Positions 54,922-64,000 of a stretch of DNA of 64,000 nt are shown here, one piece after another. Where the stretch lies: the NCBI RefSeq assembly GCF_014695585.1, contig NZ_JACJON010000060.1:62001-126000 (forward strand), read 5' to 3'. Position 1 is the stretch's first letter, and every line of letters starts with the position of its first letter. Source of the stretch: Microcoleus sp. FACHB-831 (GTDB lineage: Bacteria > Cyanobacteriota > Cyanobacteriia > Cyanobacteriales > FACHB-T130). The notes below the pieces were generated by a model. The model worked only from the letters and a program-made list of their open reading frames with translations, searched no databases and was not told the DNA's origin. Position numbers and translations under genes: made by a program.

Positions 54922-55543
54922 AAGTTATCTTTATAATGTGGCCAAGGTCAGTCGCGATCGCTGAACGGGAGCGTTCTTTAATCTTCACTTCGTCGTTAAA
55001 GCCTACTATAGCGGCTCTTTCAGAGGATGTATAGACCCCAGAACCCGAAAGTTTAATTAAATATTAAATGAAGTGTATAAGTAAAATTTGTTCGTACCCT
55101 AAATGTTTGTATAGGCTGTAATTGCCTTCTCGCAAGAGTTATAAGCTTTATATAGCTATCTTATGTATCAGAGGCCAGGTAGGCTACTTCAAATCTACAG
55201 GCATTAATATATTTATAAGTTTTATTTATATAAATTGGCTCTAGGAGAGTTCCCCGGTTCAGTGCTGGGTTGATTAGACCTCTCCAACAACTCTCAAAGC
55301 CTTTCTATTTCTAATATTGATTTATGAGTGTCAAAAGCCAGACACTCATAAATCAACGGTTACATAGTGCTTTGGGAGTATTGCTATCAAATTAATTTGT
55401 GCTTTGAAGCCAAATTATCTCATTAATTAGAAATTATTTGTTTAGGTATTTAGCTATTCACAACTATTGCGCCTATTCGCCCTATTTTAGAAAAATCTAC
55501 TCTAGCGATATAAATTGGCATACTTAATGGTATTTCCTAATGC
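54922..55543. other. Regulatory/intergenic region upstream of nrtA
   Basis: These 622 AT-rich bases lie between nrtA and the decayed receiver gene. Their most striking element is the 16-bp perfect palindrome at 55317-55356. A loose pair GGAGAG/CTCTCC lies near 55245-55286. NtcA-type and promoter motifs were searched for by eye without a clear hit. Confidence 0.5.
55317..55356. repeat. 16-bp perfect inverted repeat with 8-base loop
   Basis: TTGATTTATGAGTGTC (55317-55332) and its exact reverse complement (55341-55356) flank AAAAGCCA. It is the longest perfect stem in an intergenic region here. It lies about 400 bases upstream of nrtA and about 190 bases downstream of the receiver pseudogene. 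There is no T-run on the minus strand after it. Confidence 0.7.
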
Positions 55544-55840
55544 TCAGAAATCTGCTTGACCCGTTAGCATTATTTTTAGAAATTTTTGCGAATTAGCATG
55601 AATTTGTTTTAATAATTCGTTTTGTTTAATATTAGGCATCAGGTAATCGTAAATAGCTACAGTAACTTCATACTGTTCTTCTGGCAATTCTGACAATGAT
55701 TCTAAAGCCTCTTCTCCCCCAAGCACTGTTTCAATGAGGTAGCCATCTCCTAAACATTAAATATTTTTGAAATTCTATTTCAAGGCTATCAAGAATTGTC
55801 GGCTCATCATCAATACATATAATTACAGGTTTATTGATAA
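55544..55840 (-). pseudogene. Decayed response-regulator receiver domain
   Basis: One frame encodes PVIICIDDEPTILDSLEIEF (beta1 and the acidic pair) and stops at about 55735. A shifted frame then continues GDGYLIETVLGGEEALESL, DYLMPN (phospho-Asp region) and KIMLTGQADF, ending in a stop right after beta4. Compared with the intact receiver upstream it lacks the beta5 Lys region, has a frameshift near 55744 and has no standard start codon, its 5' end overlapping the end of the intact gene. It is a decayed tandem copy of that gene. Confidence 0.75.
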
Positions 55841-56230
55841 TTTTGCCAAACCTGATTTAATAGCTTCAATCAACTCACTATTATTCCAAGGCTTGGGTAA
55901 GTAGGCGTGTAATTTAGCTTGAGATATGGTTCTTTCAATAGCTTCTGCGTCAGCTTGTCCTGTCAGCATAATTGTAATAATTTGGGGATAGTTTTTATGA
56001 ATGAGGATGAAAAATTCATCTCCCTTCATTCCCGGCATCAACCAATCAGAGACAATTACTAGGATGTCTACCTTATCTTCAACTAATTCTTCAATAATTT
56101 CTAAAGCTTCGTCAGCGCTTTCAGCAAACTCACCAACATAAGTATTACCAAAGGCTTTTTGGAGTTCTATCTCCAGACTTTCCAACACCACTACTTCATC
56201 ATCAACACACAAAATTGCTGGTTTAGGCAT
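55823..56230 (-). CDS. Single-domain response regulator (receiver)
   Basis: The protein has 135 residues and is a CheY-like receiver alone with no output domain. Acidic residues are in ILCVDDEVVV (5-14), the phospho-acceptor Asp in VSDWLMPGMKGDEF, Thr in IMLTGQADAEAI, and the conserved Lys in AYLPKPWNN. The LTGQAD and PKPWN motifs are typical of receivers coupled to hybrid kinases and phosphodiesterases. It lies 74 bases downstream of the giant kinase gene (counted from its start-proximal end to the stop at 56353) and may take its phosphate. Confidence 0.88.
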   Translation of the reverse strand: MPKPAILCVDDEVVVLESLEIELQKAFGNTYVGEFAESADEALEIIEELVEDKVDILVIVSDWLMPGMKGDEFFILIHKNYPQIITIMLTGQADAEAIERTISQAKLHAYLPKPWNNSELIEAIKSGLAKLSINL

Positions 56231-56352
56231 AGCTATTTTCTTTTATTTGTAAAGCTTGGTAAGTAAATAGGCGTAATTTAAATTTAACCCAGTCTTGTTG
56301 TTATCCTAGAAAGCGGCTCAAAAATCCCTCGTCAATACCCGAAATCGCTTGC

Positions 56353-59300
56353 TTAGATATGGCTTATTTCTTCGTTGACATTCGTAGGCAGGAATATTGT
56401 AAAAGTGGTTTGACCTGGGAGCGATGAGACTTCAATTTTACCCTGATGTTTTTCAATAATCTTTCTGACAATATCCAACCCTAAGCCGCTGCCTTCTCCA
56501 GGAGCTTTGGTTGTAAAAAATGGTTCAAAGATTTTAGGCATAAGCTCAAGGGGAATCCCCTTGCCACTATCGGTGATGCTGACTAAAGCAGTTGTATCTT
56601 GTTGTTTCACATCAATTTTTAAACTTCCTTTATAGTCCATCGCTTGCAAAGCATTATGCACCAGATTTGTCCAAACTTGATTCAGTTCATCGGGATAACA
56701 CCCGATTGATGGCACCTCACCATAGTTCCTAATCACTTCCACTCCCTGTTTAAATTGGTTGTGATAGAGAGTTAATACAGTTTCAATGCCTTCAATAATA
56801 TTTGCCTGTACCTTATGTCCAGAGTTGTCATAACGCGCATAGCTTTTTAAAGCAAATACGACTTTGGCGGCGCGGTCTGTGGCCGTCGCAATGGTGCGGG
56901 TGCTTTTTTGTACGCTTGCCCACTCATACGCTGTTTTTAAAATTGTTTCGCTATCAGGGTCTTTTAGCAATGGCAAAAAGGCTTGAATATCGTCATAGAC
57001 GCCGATGTTGACTAGGGTAGCGGCGATGGTGTCGGCATTGTCGATCTTCTGTTGTTCGAGTTGACGCTGTAAATCTTTTTTGATAAGACGTTTTTCTTTA
57101 GTTGATAAGAGGGTATTTTGTTGGCTTGATTTAGCAAGGAGAGATAAGAAATATTGCTGGTGTTCTGGAGATAGGTTTTGAAAAAAAGTGGGAAATATAT
57201 CTATATTTTTAGTTAAAAATTCGCTAATATTGTCGATTGATGAGCGAATCGCTCCCAATGGGGTATTAATTTCATGGGCAACACCAGCAATCAATTGTCC
57301 TAGTGCTGCCATTTTTTCCGATTGAATTAATTCTTCTTGGGTAGCTTTAAGGTGGTCGAGAGCTTGCAAGAGTTCTTGGGTGCGTGAGGCAACTTGAATT
57401 TCTAAAGTGCGATTATATTCGGATATCAACTTTTCTGCTTGTTTGCGTTTGGTAATGTCTTGAAAGGCAGCGATCGCGTAGACAACGTTACCCGTTTCAT
57501 CAAAAATTGGCGTGGTAGAAACTTCCAAGGGGACAATCTTATCCGGATGGTAAAGTTCTAGATCGTCAGCCTTGGCTGTTTCACCTGTTAGGGAACGCAC
57601 GATCGGCAGTTGGTCGGTTGGGTAAAACTCCTGGGTTCCGGCACGATAAACTTGAAAAGCCTTTGTCAATTGCTCAGTTTTGGCTTCTGATAAAACGTTG
57701 ATGCCAAGTAACTGTTGTGCTGTCTGGTTGGCATAGTAGAGTTGTCCGGTAGAGTCGTGGACAGATACACCCATTGGCATCGCTTCTAGGTATTGATTCA
57801 ACCGTCTTTCACTTTCGGTGACTTCAGCGTAGAGTTTGGCATTGGTAATTGCGATCGCCGCTTGCCCAGATAATAGTTGTATGACTTCCAACCTGTCAGG
57901 AGTAAAAGCTCCCCCTGTTAGATTATTTTCTAGATAGACAATGCCACTAAGTTGACCTTGATATATCAGTGGCGCACACAATATAGATTTGGTCTTATTC
58001 GCTTTAATATACGGGTCAAGTGTAAATTTGCCCTGATGCGTCGCATCGTTCTCTACAACAGTTTCTTTGGTACGGGTGACATAGTTTACGATCGATTCAG
58101 GTAGGTATTTGTTAACTGGAATTGACTGCAATACTTTAACGTCATCAGCATCCACCTCCCTAGAGGCTTCAATTACCCATTCTCCTGCTCTATCTAAAAT
58201 GAGAAAGCCTGTTTGCGCCCCAGCATTCTGGATGAGAATCTTCATTAAAGAAGCAAGTAACTTATCCAGCACAATTTCGCCGGAAATGGCTTGGGAGGCT
58301 TTCATTAACGTAGCTAAATCCAACGCTTCGCCTGACTGGCTGCCAGTTGCGGAATTGGTGGTTATCGTAGAAGTGCAAGTAATGCTTTTAGGGGCAGATG
58401 ATTTAGGCAATAACTGCGGGTATTTGGCTTCTAACTCCTCTACCTTGGCGATCGCTCCCCAGCGCGTGTAGGCGTAGTGTGCCTCTTTCATATAGGTTTG
58501 GGCAATCTTAGTCTTACCACGCTCTAGATAAAACTTTGCGCCTAACTCATAAGCTAACGCCTCTTCTTGGATAAATTGGTGATCGCTGGCTCCTTTAATG
58601 GCTTGCTCATAAAACTCTACTGCTTGCCAATATTGCCCCAAGACTCGCGCTTTCTCTGCTTCCACTAGATAAAATTTATGCAGGTGATTCATTGGAGCAT
58701 GGTGCGCCCATTTCTGCATCTTTTGTTGATTGGTGTTAACTCGATTGAGCCAATCCTCTTTTTCCGAGTTTGAAGCTTCAGCAAATATGCTTAAATGTGC
58801 TAGAGAATCATATAAATAAAATACAGGTACAGATATCATTGCTGTGACACCATCTAAATACTGTTCTGCTATAACAGCATTTTGTCTAGCTTGATCAGTC
58901 TCCCCAAACAGATAACATAGGATAAGTTTATTTAGATAGAAGAAGTGAAGTCCAGTTCTGTCATTGGCTTTAAGAGCAAGCGGCAGCGATCGCTCCTCAT
59001 TGTAGGCATCACCCATCAAACGGATAGGATTTTTAGACCGACCTAGCAAGTTAAAGACTGCCTGCCGAAACCTGGCAAGCCAATGAAAAGGATTTTCCCG
59101 TCTAATTTGGCTTATAGCGTTACTATAGGTCGCCATTTTTTGTTCTACTTCTATAAGTTCCTGCCCCATGAAATATGAGTGACAGCACAAGTAACAGGAA
59201 GAATAACCCGCAAATTCAAAGCCTCCGGTTTCCACTCCACGTTGATAACTCTCAATCAAAATAGGTAGCGTTTCTCTGATATGTTCTTTCCAGGGCATTA

Positions 59301-62300
59301 CGTGGGAACCCAATACATGAAATGCCTTAGCCGTGCTTTTCTTGTCATTGAACCGTTCCGCCAAACTAAAAACTAATTTTCCAAATTTATAACCCAACTC
59401 AATGTCTTGAACTACTCCACACAAAATTAATGCGTAAGCGGCATAACTATTTGTGGACCAGGTAGCATTGCCATATTTGATAGATAAGTTAACCATCGAT
59501 AGCACAATCAGTAACATAAGTGTAGGAGCCGCTATATAGGCGGCACTACTTATACTCAATAGGATATAGAGCGCTGCCTGCGGCTCGGGTTCGGTCATGT
59601 CCGGCAGGTTAATTAGCTCTTCGATTTCTTGCTCAGCATAGAGTAAAGCGGTTTCCTCAAACCCTCTTTGAATATCTAATTGGCTCGGTTCTTCTGGTAA
59701 GCTCACCCCTAACAGTTTCAGTACTTGAAGCCCAATCTTTATGGATTCTTTGAGGTTTCCCTGTGCACCAGCTGCTAGAATTTTGCTATCGTAAACTTTT
59801 ACTTTGTCCAGCACTGTTTTGGAATAGTTCAATACGACTTCTGCCAACTGCTCCATCTGCTCGAAGTCACCGTTAAGGTACGCCGCCTCTGTTGCTTCGT
59901 CGTACAAAGATAAGGTTAGGTGATACTGTCGCTGCCAACTATCTGCACACAGGAGTTTAAGTCCCGCATTCAAATACCCAACGGCTGCTCGATAAGCTGT
60001 TGCTGCTTTCGCTTTCTTACCCGCGGTCAAATTTAGTTTTGCGATTCCCTCTCGCTCGTCTTGATCGGTAACAAGCTCAACACCAAGATTAAGATGATCG
60101 ACTATTTTAAATATCTCCTCCGATAAGGTTTCTAGTGCGGTATTTTGCAACAGCAAGCGACCAATTTGTAAGTGAACGGCTTTCTTGCGATCCTCGTCTA
60201 TCAAGGCATAAGCAGCTTGTTGTACTCGATCGTGCAGGAACTTGTAATCGTGAATTAATAATTCTTTATCTAATTCGGATAGAGGCAGGATTAATGCAGA
60301 CTGAACTGCTGTAACTAAATCTGTAAAAATTGATTCTTTGGATTGTTCACTAATGATAGAAAGAGTTTTTAAGTCGAAAGATGCACCAATACAAGATGCT
60401 AAACGTAAAACCTGTTGTGTAGATTCCGGCAATCTTTTCACCTTGCCAATCATCAACTCCACAACATTATCTGTAATGTCTTGGGCTTCAATTTGAGCTA
60501 TATTCCACGTAAAGTTGTGATATTCAAAATCAAAAGTTATCAAATTATCGGCGTGCAATGTTTTTATAAACTGATTGACAAAAAACGGATTGCCAAGAGT
60601 TTTTATCATCACGAGTTCTGCCAGAGGTTTTACCTCCGCAGTGTAGCTATGCAATGTGTCGGCAATCAGTTGGCTAATATGTTCTAGTTCTAAAGGGGCT
60701 AAAGTAATAGAATTGATAGTTGCTCCTAGATTACGCAACCCTTCAAGCGTCATTATCAATGGATGTGTTGGGCTAACTTCGTTATCCCGGTACGCCCCAA
60801 TTAGGAACAAATATTGCGTCTCATTATCTGTCATCATCAGTTCAATTAACTTGAGTGTGGCGGAGTCTGCCCACTGCAAATCATCCAGAAAGATGACTAA
60901 GGGATGCTCTTTTGAGCAAAATGCCCGGATAAAGTTTTGAAAGACGAAATTAAAGCGATTTTGAGACTCAGTTGCTCCTAATTCAGGCACGGGTAGCTGC
61001 TTACCCACAATCAATTCCACTTCGGGAATTACATCAATAATTACTTGACTGTTAGAACCAAATGCCGCTAAAAGGTTTTCTCGCCAAAGGTTTAGTTGTG
61101 CTTCGCTTTCAGATAAAATTTGCTGTATTAATCCCTTAAAGGCACTGACAATAGCAGAGTAGGGAATATTTCGCTGAAATTGGTCAAATTTACCTTCTGT
61201 GAAATAGCCGCGCAGTCGAGTATTGGGTTTATGAATTTCGGCAACTAAGGATGACTTTCCAATACCCGAATAACCCGCTACTAACATCATTTCGACCCCC
61301 CCTTGCCCCCCCTTACTAAGGGGGGGTTGAGGGGGGTTAGCTACTCGCTCGAATGCTGTCAGTAAGGTTTCAACTTCTGCTTCACGTCCATAGAGTTTTT
61401 GGGGAATTTGAAACTTGTCAGAAATATCTGACGAGGCGAGGGGAAAGTCTGTTATATTTCCATTTTCGTGTAACTGGGCGAGACATTTTTCTAAATCAGC
61501 TTTAACTCCCCAAGCACTTTGGTATCGTTCCTCCGCTGTTTTCGCCATTAGTTTCATCACAATGTCTGCAACGACTTTGGGAATCTCTGGTAAAAGCTGA
61601 TGGGGCGGTACTGGCTGTTTGGCGATATGACAATGCACCAACTCCAGCACATCGGTAGTCTCAAATGGTAGCTGTCCTGTAAGCAGTTCGTAGAAGGTGA
61701 CACCGAGGGAGTAAAAGTCCGTGCGGTAATCAAGAGTTCTGTTCATCCGTCCCGTTTGTTCGGGCGACATATAGGCTAAGGTGCCTTCTAAAACATTCGG
61801 ATTTTTCAGTGTGGGATTTTCGCGGGTTAATACTGTCGAAATGCCAAAATCGATGATTTTAAGAGTCTCTGTTTCTGGGTTAAAAACGATATTGGATGGA
61901 TTAATATCTTTGTGAATGACATTGAGGGCGTGAATCGCGCCTAAAATCTCAGCCGTCTTGATAGCAATGCTGAGGAATTCTGATAGCGGCAAGGTATGTT
62001 TTAACCCTATCGGCTCATTCATTAATTGCTGTAAAGATGAAGCACCGAAATCTTCTAAGATAATAACTAGAGTCTTCTGATAGGGTAAGAGAGCAAAAGC
62101 TTTAATTACACCAGCGAGATTAAAGTTGCGGGTGATTTCATATTCCTGCTTGTATTGGGTAAGTTTATTCGGCGTGGGATAGTCTTCTTTGAGAACTTTG
62201 AGGATTACGGCTCGATTATCCTGCTCTCTGATAGCCCGATATATTTTTGAATTAATACTTTCATAGATTTGTGTGAGAATCTGGTAGCCAGGAATTTTAA

Positions 62301-62304
62301 TCAT
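56353..62304 (-). CDS. Giant Ser/Thr kinase - AAA ATPase - GAF - PAS - histidine kinase
   Basis: The protein has about 1983 residues from the ATG at 62304 (an upstream ATG adds 13 residues before [16 protein letters not shown]). Residues 1-280 are a Ser/Thr kinase ([27 protein letters not shown]). At about 322-337 the segment [14 protein letters not shown] is coded by a dispersed repeat. Then follow an AAA ATPase ([34 protein letters not shown]), a long TPR-like region (about 650-1300), GAF (about 1330-1500), PAS (about 1510-1630) and a histidine kinase (phospho-His in [14 protein letters not shown]; HATPase ITDSGKGIP and [11 protein letters not shown]). The layout matches the cyanobacterial HstK type. 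The receiver downstream is a likely partner. Confidence 0.9.
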   Translation of the reverse strand: MIKIPGYQILTQIYESINSKIYRAIREQDNRAVILKVLKEDYPTPNKLTQYKQEYEITRNFNLAGVIKAFALLPYQKTLVIILEDFGASSLQQLMNEPIGLKHTLPLSEFLSIAIKTAEILGAIHALNVIHKDINPSNIVFNPETETLKIIDFGISTVLTRENPTLKNPNVLEGTLAYMSPEQTGRMNRTLDYRTDFYSLGVTFYELLTGQLPFETTDVLELVHCHIAKQPVPPHQLLPEIPKVVADIVMKLMAKTAEERYQSAWGVKADLEKCLAQLHENGNITDFPLASSDISDKFQIPQKLYGREAEVETLLTAFERVANPPQPPLSKGGQGGVEMMLVAGYSGIGKSSLVAEIHKPNTRLRGYFTEGKFDQFQRNIPYSAIVSAFKGLIQQILSESEAQLNLWRENLLAAFGSNSQVIIDVIPEVELIVGKQLPVPELGATESQNRFNFVFQNFIRAFCSKEHPLVIFLDDLQWADSATLKLIELMMTDNETQYLFLIGAYRDNEVSPTHPLIMTLEGLRNLGATINSITLAPLELEHISQLIADTLHSYTAEVKPLAELVMIKTLGNPFFVNQFIKTLHADNLITFDFEYHNFTWNIAQIEAQDITDNVVELMIGKVKRLPESTQQVLRLASCIGASFDLKTLSIISEQSKESIFTDLVTAVQSALILPLSELDKELLIHDYKFLHDRVQQAAYALIDEDRKKAVHLQIGRLLLQNTALETLSEEIFKIVDHLNLGVELVTDQDEREGIAKLNLTAGKKAKAATAYRAAVGYLNAGLKLLCADSWQRQYHLTLSLYDEATEAAYLNGDFEQMEQLAEVVLNYSKTVLDKVKVYDSKILAAGAQGNLKESIKIGLQVLKLLGVSLPEEPSQLDIQRGFEETALLYAEQEIEELINLPDMTEPEPQAALYILLSISSAAYIAAPTLMLLIVLSMVNLSIKYGNATWSTNSYAAYALILCGVVQDIELGYKFGKLVFSLAERFNDKKSTAKAFHVLGSHVMPWKEHIRETLPILIESYQRGVETGGFEFAGYSSCYLCCHSYFMGQELIEVEQKMATYSNAISQIRRENPFHWLARFRQAVFNLLGRSKNPIRLMGDAYNEERSLPLALKANDRTGLHFFYLNKLILCYLFGETDQARQNAVIAEQYLDGVTAMISVPVFYLYDSLAHLSIFAEASNSEKEDWLNRVNTNQQKMQKWAHHAPMNHLHKFYLVEAEKARVLGQYWQAVEFYEQAIKGASDHQFIQEEALAYELGAKFYLERGKTKIAQTYMKEAHYAYTRWGAIAKVEELEAKYPQLLPKSSAPKSITCTSTITTNSATGSQSGEALDLATLMKASQAISGEIVLDKLLASLMKILIQNAGAQTGFLILDRAGEWVIEASREVDADDVKVLQSIPVNKYLPESIVNYVTRTKETVVENDATHQGKFTLDPYIKANKTKSILCAPLIYQGQLSGIVYLENNLTGGAFTPDRLEVIQLLSGQAAIAITNAKLYAEVTESERRLNQYLEAMPMGVSVHDSTGQLYYANQTAQQLLGINVLSEAKTEQLTKAFQVYRAGTQEFYPTDQLPIVRSLTGETAKADDLELYHPDKIVPLEVSTTPIFDETGNVVYAIAAFQDITKRKQAEKLISEYNRTLEIQVASRTQELLQALDHLKATQEELIQSEKMAALGQLIAGVAHEINTPLGAIRSSIDNISEFLTKNIDIFPTFFQNLSPEHQQYFLSLLAKSSQQNTLLSTKEKRLIKKDLQRQLEQQKIDNADTIAATLVNIGVYDDIQAFLPLLKDPDSETILKTAYEWASVQKSTRTIATATDRAAKVVFALKSYARYDNSGHKVQANIIEGIETVLTLYHNQFKQGVEVIRNYGEVPSIGCYPDELNQVWTNLVHNALQAMDYKGSLKIDVKQQDTTALVSITDSGKGIPLELMPKIFEPFFTTKAPGEGSGLGLDIVRKIIEKHQGKIEVSSLPGQTTFTIFLPTNVNEEISHI
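61296..61338. repeat. Dispersed C/G-run repeat inside the giant kinase gene
   Basis: Runs of C (CCCCCCCTTG, CCCCCCCTTACT) followed by runs of G (AAGGGGGGG, TTGAGGGGGG) form a self-complementary element that reads in frame as [14 protein letters not shown]. Such elements usually lie between genes in cyanobacteria. Confidence 0.7.
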
Positions 62305-62707
62305 GGTTAGGTTGACGATAAGAGTGAGGAATTTGTAGAACAAAAGGGATAATCAAGACAGTTTGTAGAGGAACCTCTACACAAACTTCGTTAACTACAG
62401 GAGCTAGAAGATTGATTGCCATTGGGGCAGTTTAGTATTTAATTTTGTTCAGATTGTCATGGATTAATATAAAAAATGGAAACCCCTACCTGTATTTTGC
62501 TAACCCTTCTGCAACTACGCGGTAGAAGTGGTTTTATAAACATCGATTACACTTGAATGTTTTCCTGATATTTTGTTTTGGTTCATACAATATCAAGTCC
62601 TTTTGATTGCCCATAATTTACTCGGAACGCCAGCCCTCTGGCGTGCTTTTATTGTGGATAATTAATCCGAGTTGATATAAGTACGATTTGGTTGGAGCGC
62701 TAGGTTT
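62305..62707. other. Intergenic region between two kinase genes
   Basis: These about 400 bases contain an imperfect inverted repeat near 62361-62386 (GTTTG-TAGAGG / CCTCTA-CA-CAAAC) and the hairpin at 62627-62644. No open frame of interest was seen. Confidence 0.45.
62627..62644 (+). terminator. Hairpin with T-rich tail
   Basis: ACGCCAG-CCCT-CTGGCGT is followed on the plus strand by GCTTTTATT. The flanking genes are on the minus strand, where the tail is not T-rich, so its role as a terminator is unclear. Confidence 0.35.
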
Positions 62708-64000
62708 TTAAAAAAGTTGCACGTCCTGCGATCGCTCATCTATTTTTTTACTTTCCTCAATCAAATCAATGACTAGATCGAACCGGAAGTTATTAGCCCA
62801 ATCTGTTAAAGTATTCGCCAAAGTTTCACTTACAGGGCAAATCTCCTCAACAAGTTCTAAAACTGTGTTATCGCTGCATTCAAAAGCCGCATTCCGCAAT
62901 TGTCCTATCCACTCGTTAGGCATTTGCCCTAACAGAATTTCTAATGGTTGTTCGATTTGAGACTGTTGATTTGAAACTTGAGATTGCAAATTCTGTTGTT
63001 GGCTATCTTCGTAAACATAATTCACCCCTAAATATTGACCCATTTTTTCCAACAGCACGTCCTCTCGGAAGGGTTTGCCTAAAAAGTCATCGCACCCTGC
63101 TGACAAAACAATGTTTCGCTGCTCCTCAAAAGCACTCGCAGTCAAAGCAATAATGACTGTCTCCTGACCCTTGAGATGTGCCCTGATGCGTTTTGTTGCT
63201 TCATACCCATCCATTACTGGCATCCGCATATCCATCCAAATCAGGTGCGGTTCCCAACTTTCCCACATAGCAACGCCTTCTTGACCATTCTCGGCTTCGC
63301 GCACCTGAAAACCAATGGATCTCAGTAGTCTAACCAGCAACAGACGATTCTCGAAGCGATCTTCAACAACTAAAATGCGATATTCAGGTTGATTGGGTGC
63401 TAAACCAATAGCTTTACAAGTTGGCTTTTGAGTTGAAATATCAATAGTTTCAGGCAGCTTAATCGAGACATCAAAGCAAAAAATTGTTCCCTCACCTACT
63501 GTGCTGCTGACAGCGATTTCTCCTCCCATCAGTTCCACAAATTTTTTGCTAATAGGTAAGCCTAATCCTGTTCCTTCCTGCGATTGTCGCCCCGTTTCAC
63601 TTTGAATGAAGGGATTAAATACGTTGCCTATCTCCTCTGGCTCAATACCTGGGCCAGTGTCTTCAATTTCAAATCTAATTGTTGTTTGTTTTGGTTTGGG
63701 CGTTGTTTGTATTTCTGGTTCAATTTTTAATTGTGAATTTCGCCTACTTTGGATTTCACAAGTTAATCCCGGCACAGGAGGCGCACCATTAATGCTTTTT
63801 ACCTTTAAAGATACGCTCCCGTTTTGAGTAAACTTGATCGCATTTCCCAGCAGGTTAATCAATATTTGGCGTAATTTACTTTCGTCGGCTTTTACATACT
63901 GAGGAATGTCTGATGTTCTTTCAAATATCAGCTGTAAACCCTTGTCGTTCGCTTTAAAAGAAAACATTTCTTCTAGGCTTTTCAAAACCTTAAGCAAATC
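62708..64000 (-). CDS. Hybrid histidine kinase, C-terminal part (gene continues beyond window)
   Basis: The frame is open to the right edge (the TTG at 63997 is an internal Leu codon, preceded by Asp), so the sensor and phospho-His parts lie outside. Visible are the HATPase domain (N-box LINLLGNAIKFTQ, G1 IEDTGPGIEPEE, G2 GTGLGLPISKKFV) and then a receiver domain (ILVVEDRFENRLLL, phospho-Asp in IWMDMRMPVMDG, Thr-equivalent in ALTASAF, Lys in FLGKPFRED). The last ~95 residues are Gln-rich, then helical (LEILLGQMPNEWIGQLRNAA), a tail of unknown function possibly of HPt-like fold. It lies upstream of the giant kinase. Confidence 0.88.
   Translation of the reverse strand, partial: DLLKVLKSLEEMFSFKANDKGLQLIFERTSDIPQYVKADESKLRQILINLLGNAIKFTQNGSVSLKVKSINGAPPVPGLTCEIQSRRNSQLKIEPEIQTTPKPKQTTIRFEIEDTGPGIEPEEIGNVFNPFIQSETGRQSQEGTGLGLPISKKFVELMGGEIAVSSTVGEGTIFCFDVSIKLPETIDISTQKPTCKAIGLAPNQPEYRILVVEDRFENRLLLVRLLRSIGFQVREAENGQEGVAMWESWEPHLIWMDMRMPVMDGYEATKRIRAHLKGQETVIIALTASAFEEQRNIVLSAGCDDFLGKPFREDVLLEKMGQYLGVNYVYEDSQQQNLQSQVSNQQSQIEQPLEILLGQMPNEWIGQLRNAAFECSDNTVLELVEEICPVSETLANTLTDWANNFRFDLVIDLIEESKKIDERSQDVQLF

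Noticed and set aside
54922-55543. NtcA box upstream of nrtA
   Set aside because: Candidates such as GTAAAATTTGTTCGTAC have the wrong spacing (11 instead of 8 bases); none fits GTA-N8-TAC.
1-64000. tRNA, rRNA, transposase or integrase genes marking a genomic island
   Set aside because: None could be recognised by eye on either strand, so island claims rest only on the ppsA duplication.

Overview
The window looks like chromosomal DNA of a cyanobacterium, most likely filamentous. The octamer GCGATCGC (HIP1) recurs throughout. There is an NrtABCD nitrate/nitrite transporter whose ATPase NrtC carries an NrtA-like tail. Heptanucleotide tandem repeats and dispersed G/C-rich palindromes sit between genes. 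Multi-domain Ser/Thr-kinase/histidine-kinase and TPR-CHAT proteins are also typical. No rRNA, tRNA, CRISPR array or transposase gene was found.

Layout. 1-5.6 kb: a partial secreted protein, a maltose-acetyltransferase-type enzyme, and a three-gene split glutamate synthase (amidotransferase, GXGXG protein, FMN/Fe-S synthase) divergent from a sarcosine/glycine-oxidase-like flavoprotein. 5.6-14.6 kb: the RNA-repair enzyme Pnkp without a Hen1 neighbour, a lipid kinase, a small cyanobacterial protein, an FHA/Ser-Thr kinase next to a PP2C phosphatase, and an RluE-type pseudouridine synthase. 14.7-36.7 kb: a large surface-protein region. A minus-strand block encodes a DUF11/SdrD-like protein, a 1513-residue outer-membrane barrel, a beta-helix/OmpA protein and a 1386-residue DUF11-repeat protein. 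After a D-lactate dehydrogenase come two plus-strand paralogues of about 1016 residues. Three of these proteins end in the same ~170-residue domain.

36.7-44.3 kb: a TPR-CHAT protease-like protein and a small convergent partner. They are bracketed by a 3'-terminal fragment of ppsA on one side and intact ppsA on the other, and each copy has a related hairpin after its stop codon. 44.3-49.5 kb: glyceraldehyde-3-phosphate dehydrogenase, an SH3 protein, ExoD, DedA and PsiE-like membrane proteins. 49.5-54.9 kb: nrtA-nrtB-nrtC-nrtD. 55.5-64 kb: a signalling block with a decayed receiver gene, an intact receiver, a giant kinase (Ser/Thr kinase-AAA-GAF-PAS-histidine kinase) and the 3' part of a hybrid histidine kinase.

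How the genes may work together (inference). The split synthase and flavoprotein could make and oxidise an N-substituted glutamate or similar amine. The surface block reads as cargo (DUF11 proteins), an outer-membrane barrel and a peptidoglycan anchor (OmpA). The CHAT pair looks like a conflict or programmed-death module, and its ppsA brackets suggest it was inserted.
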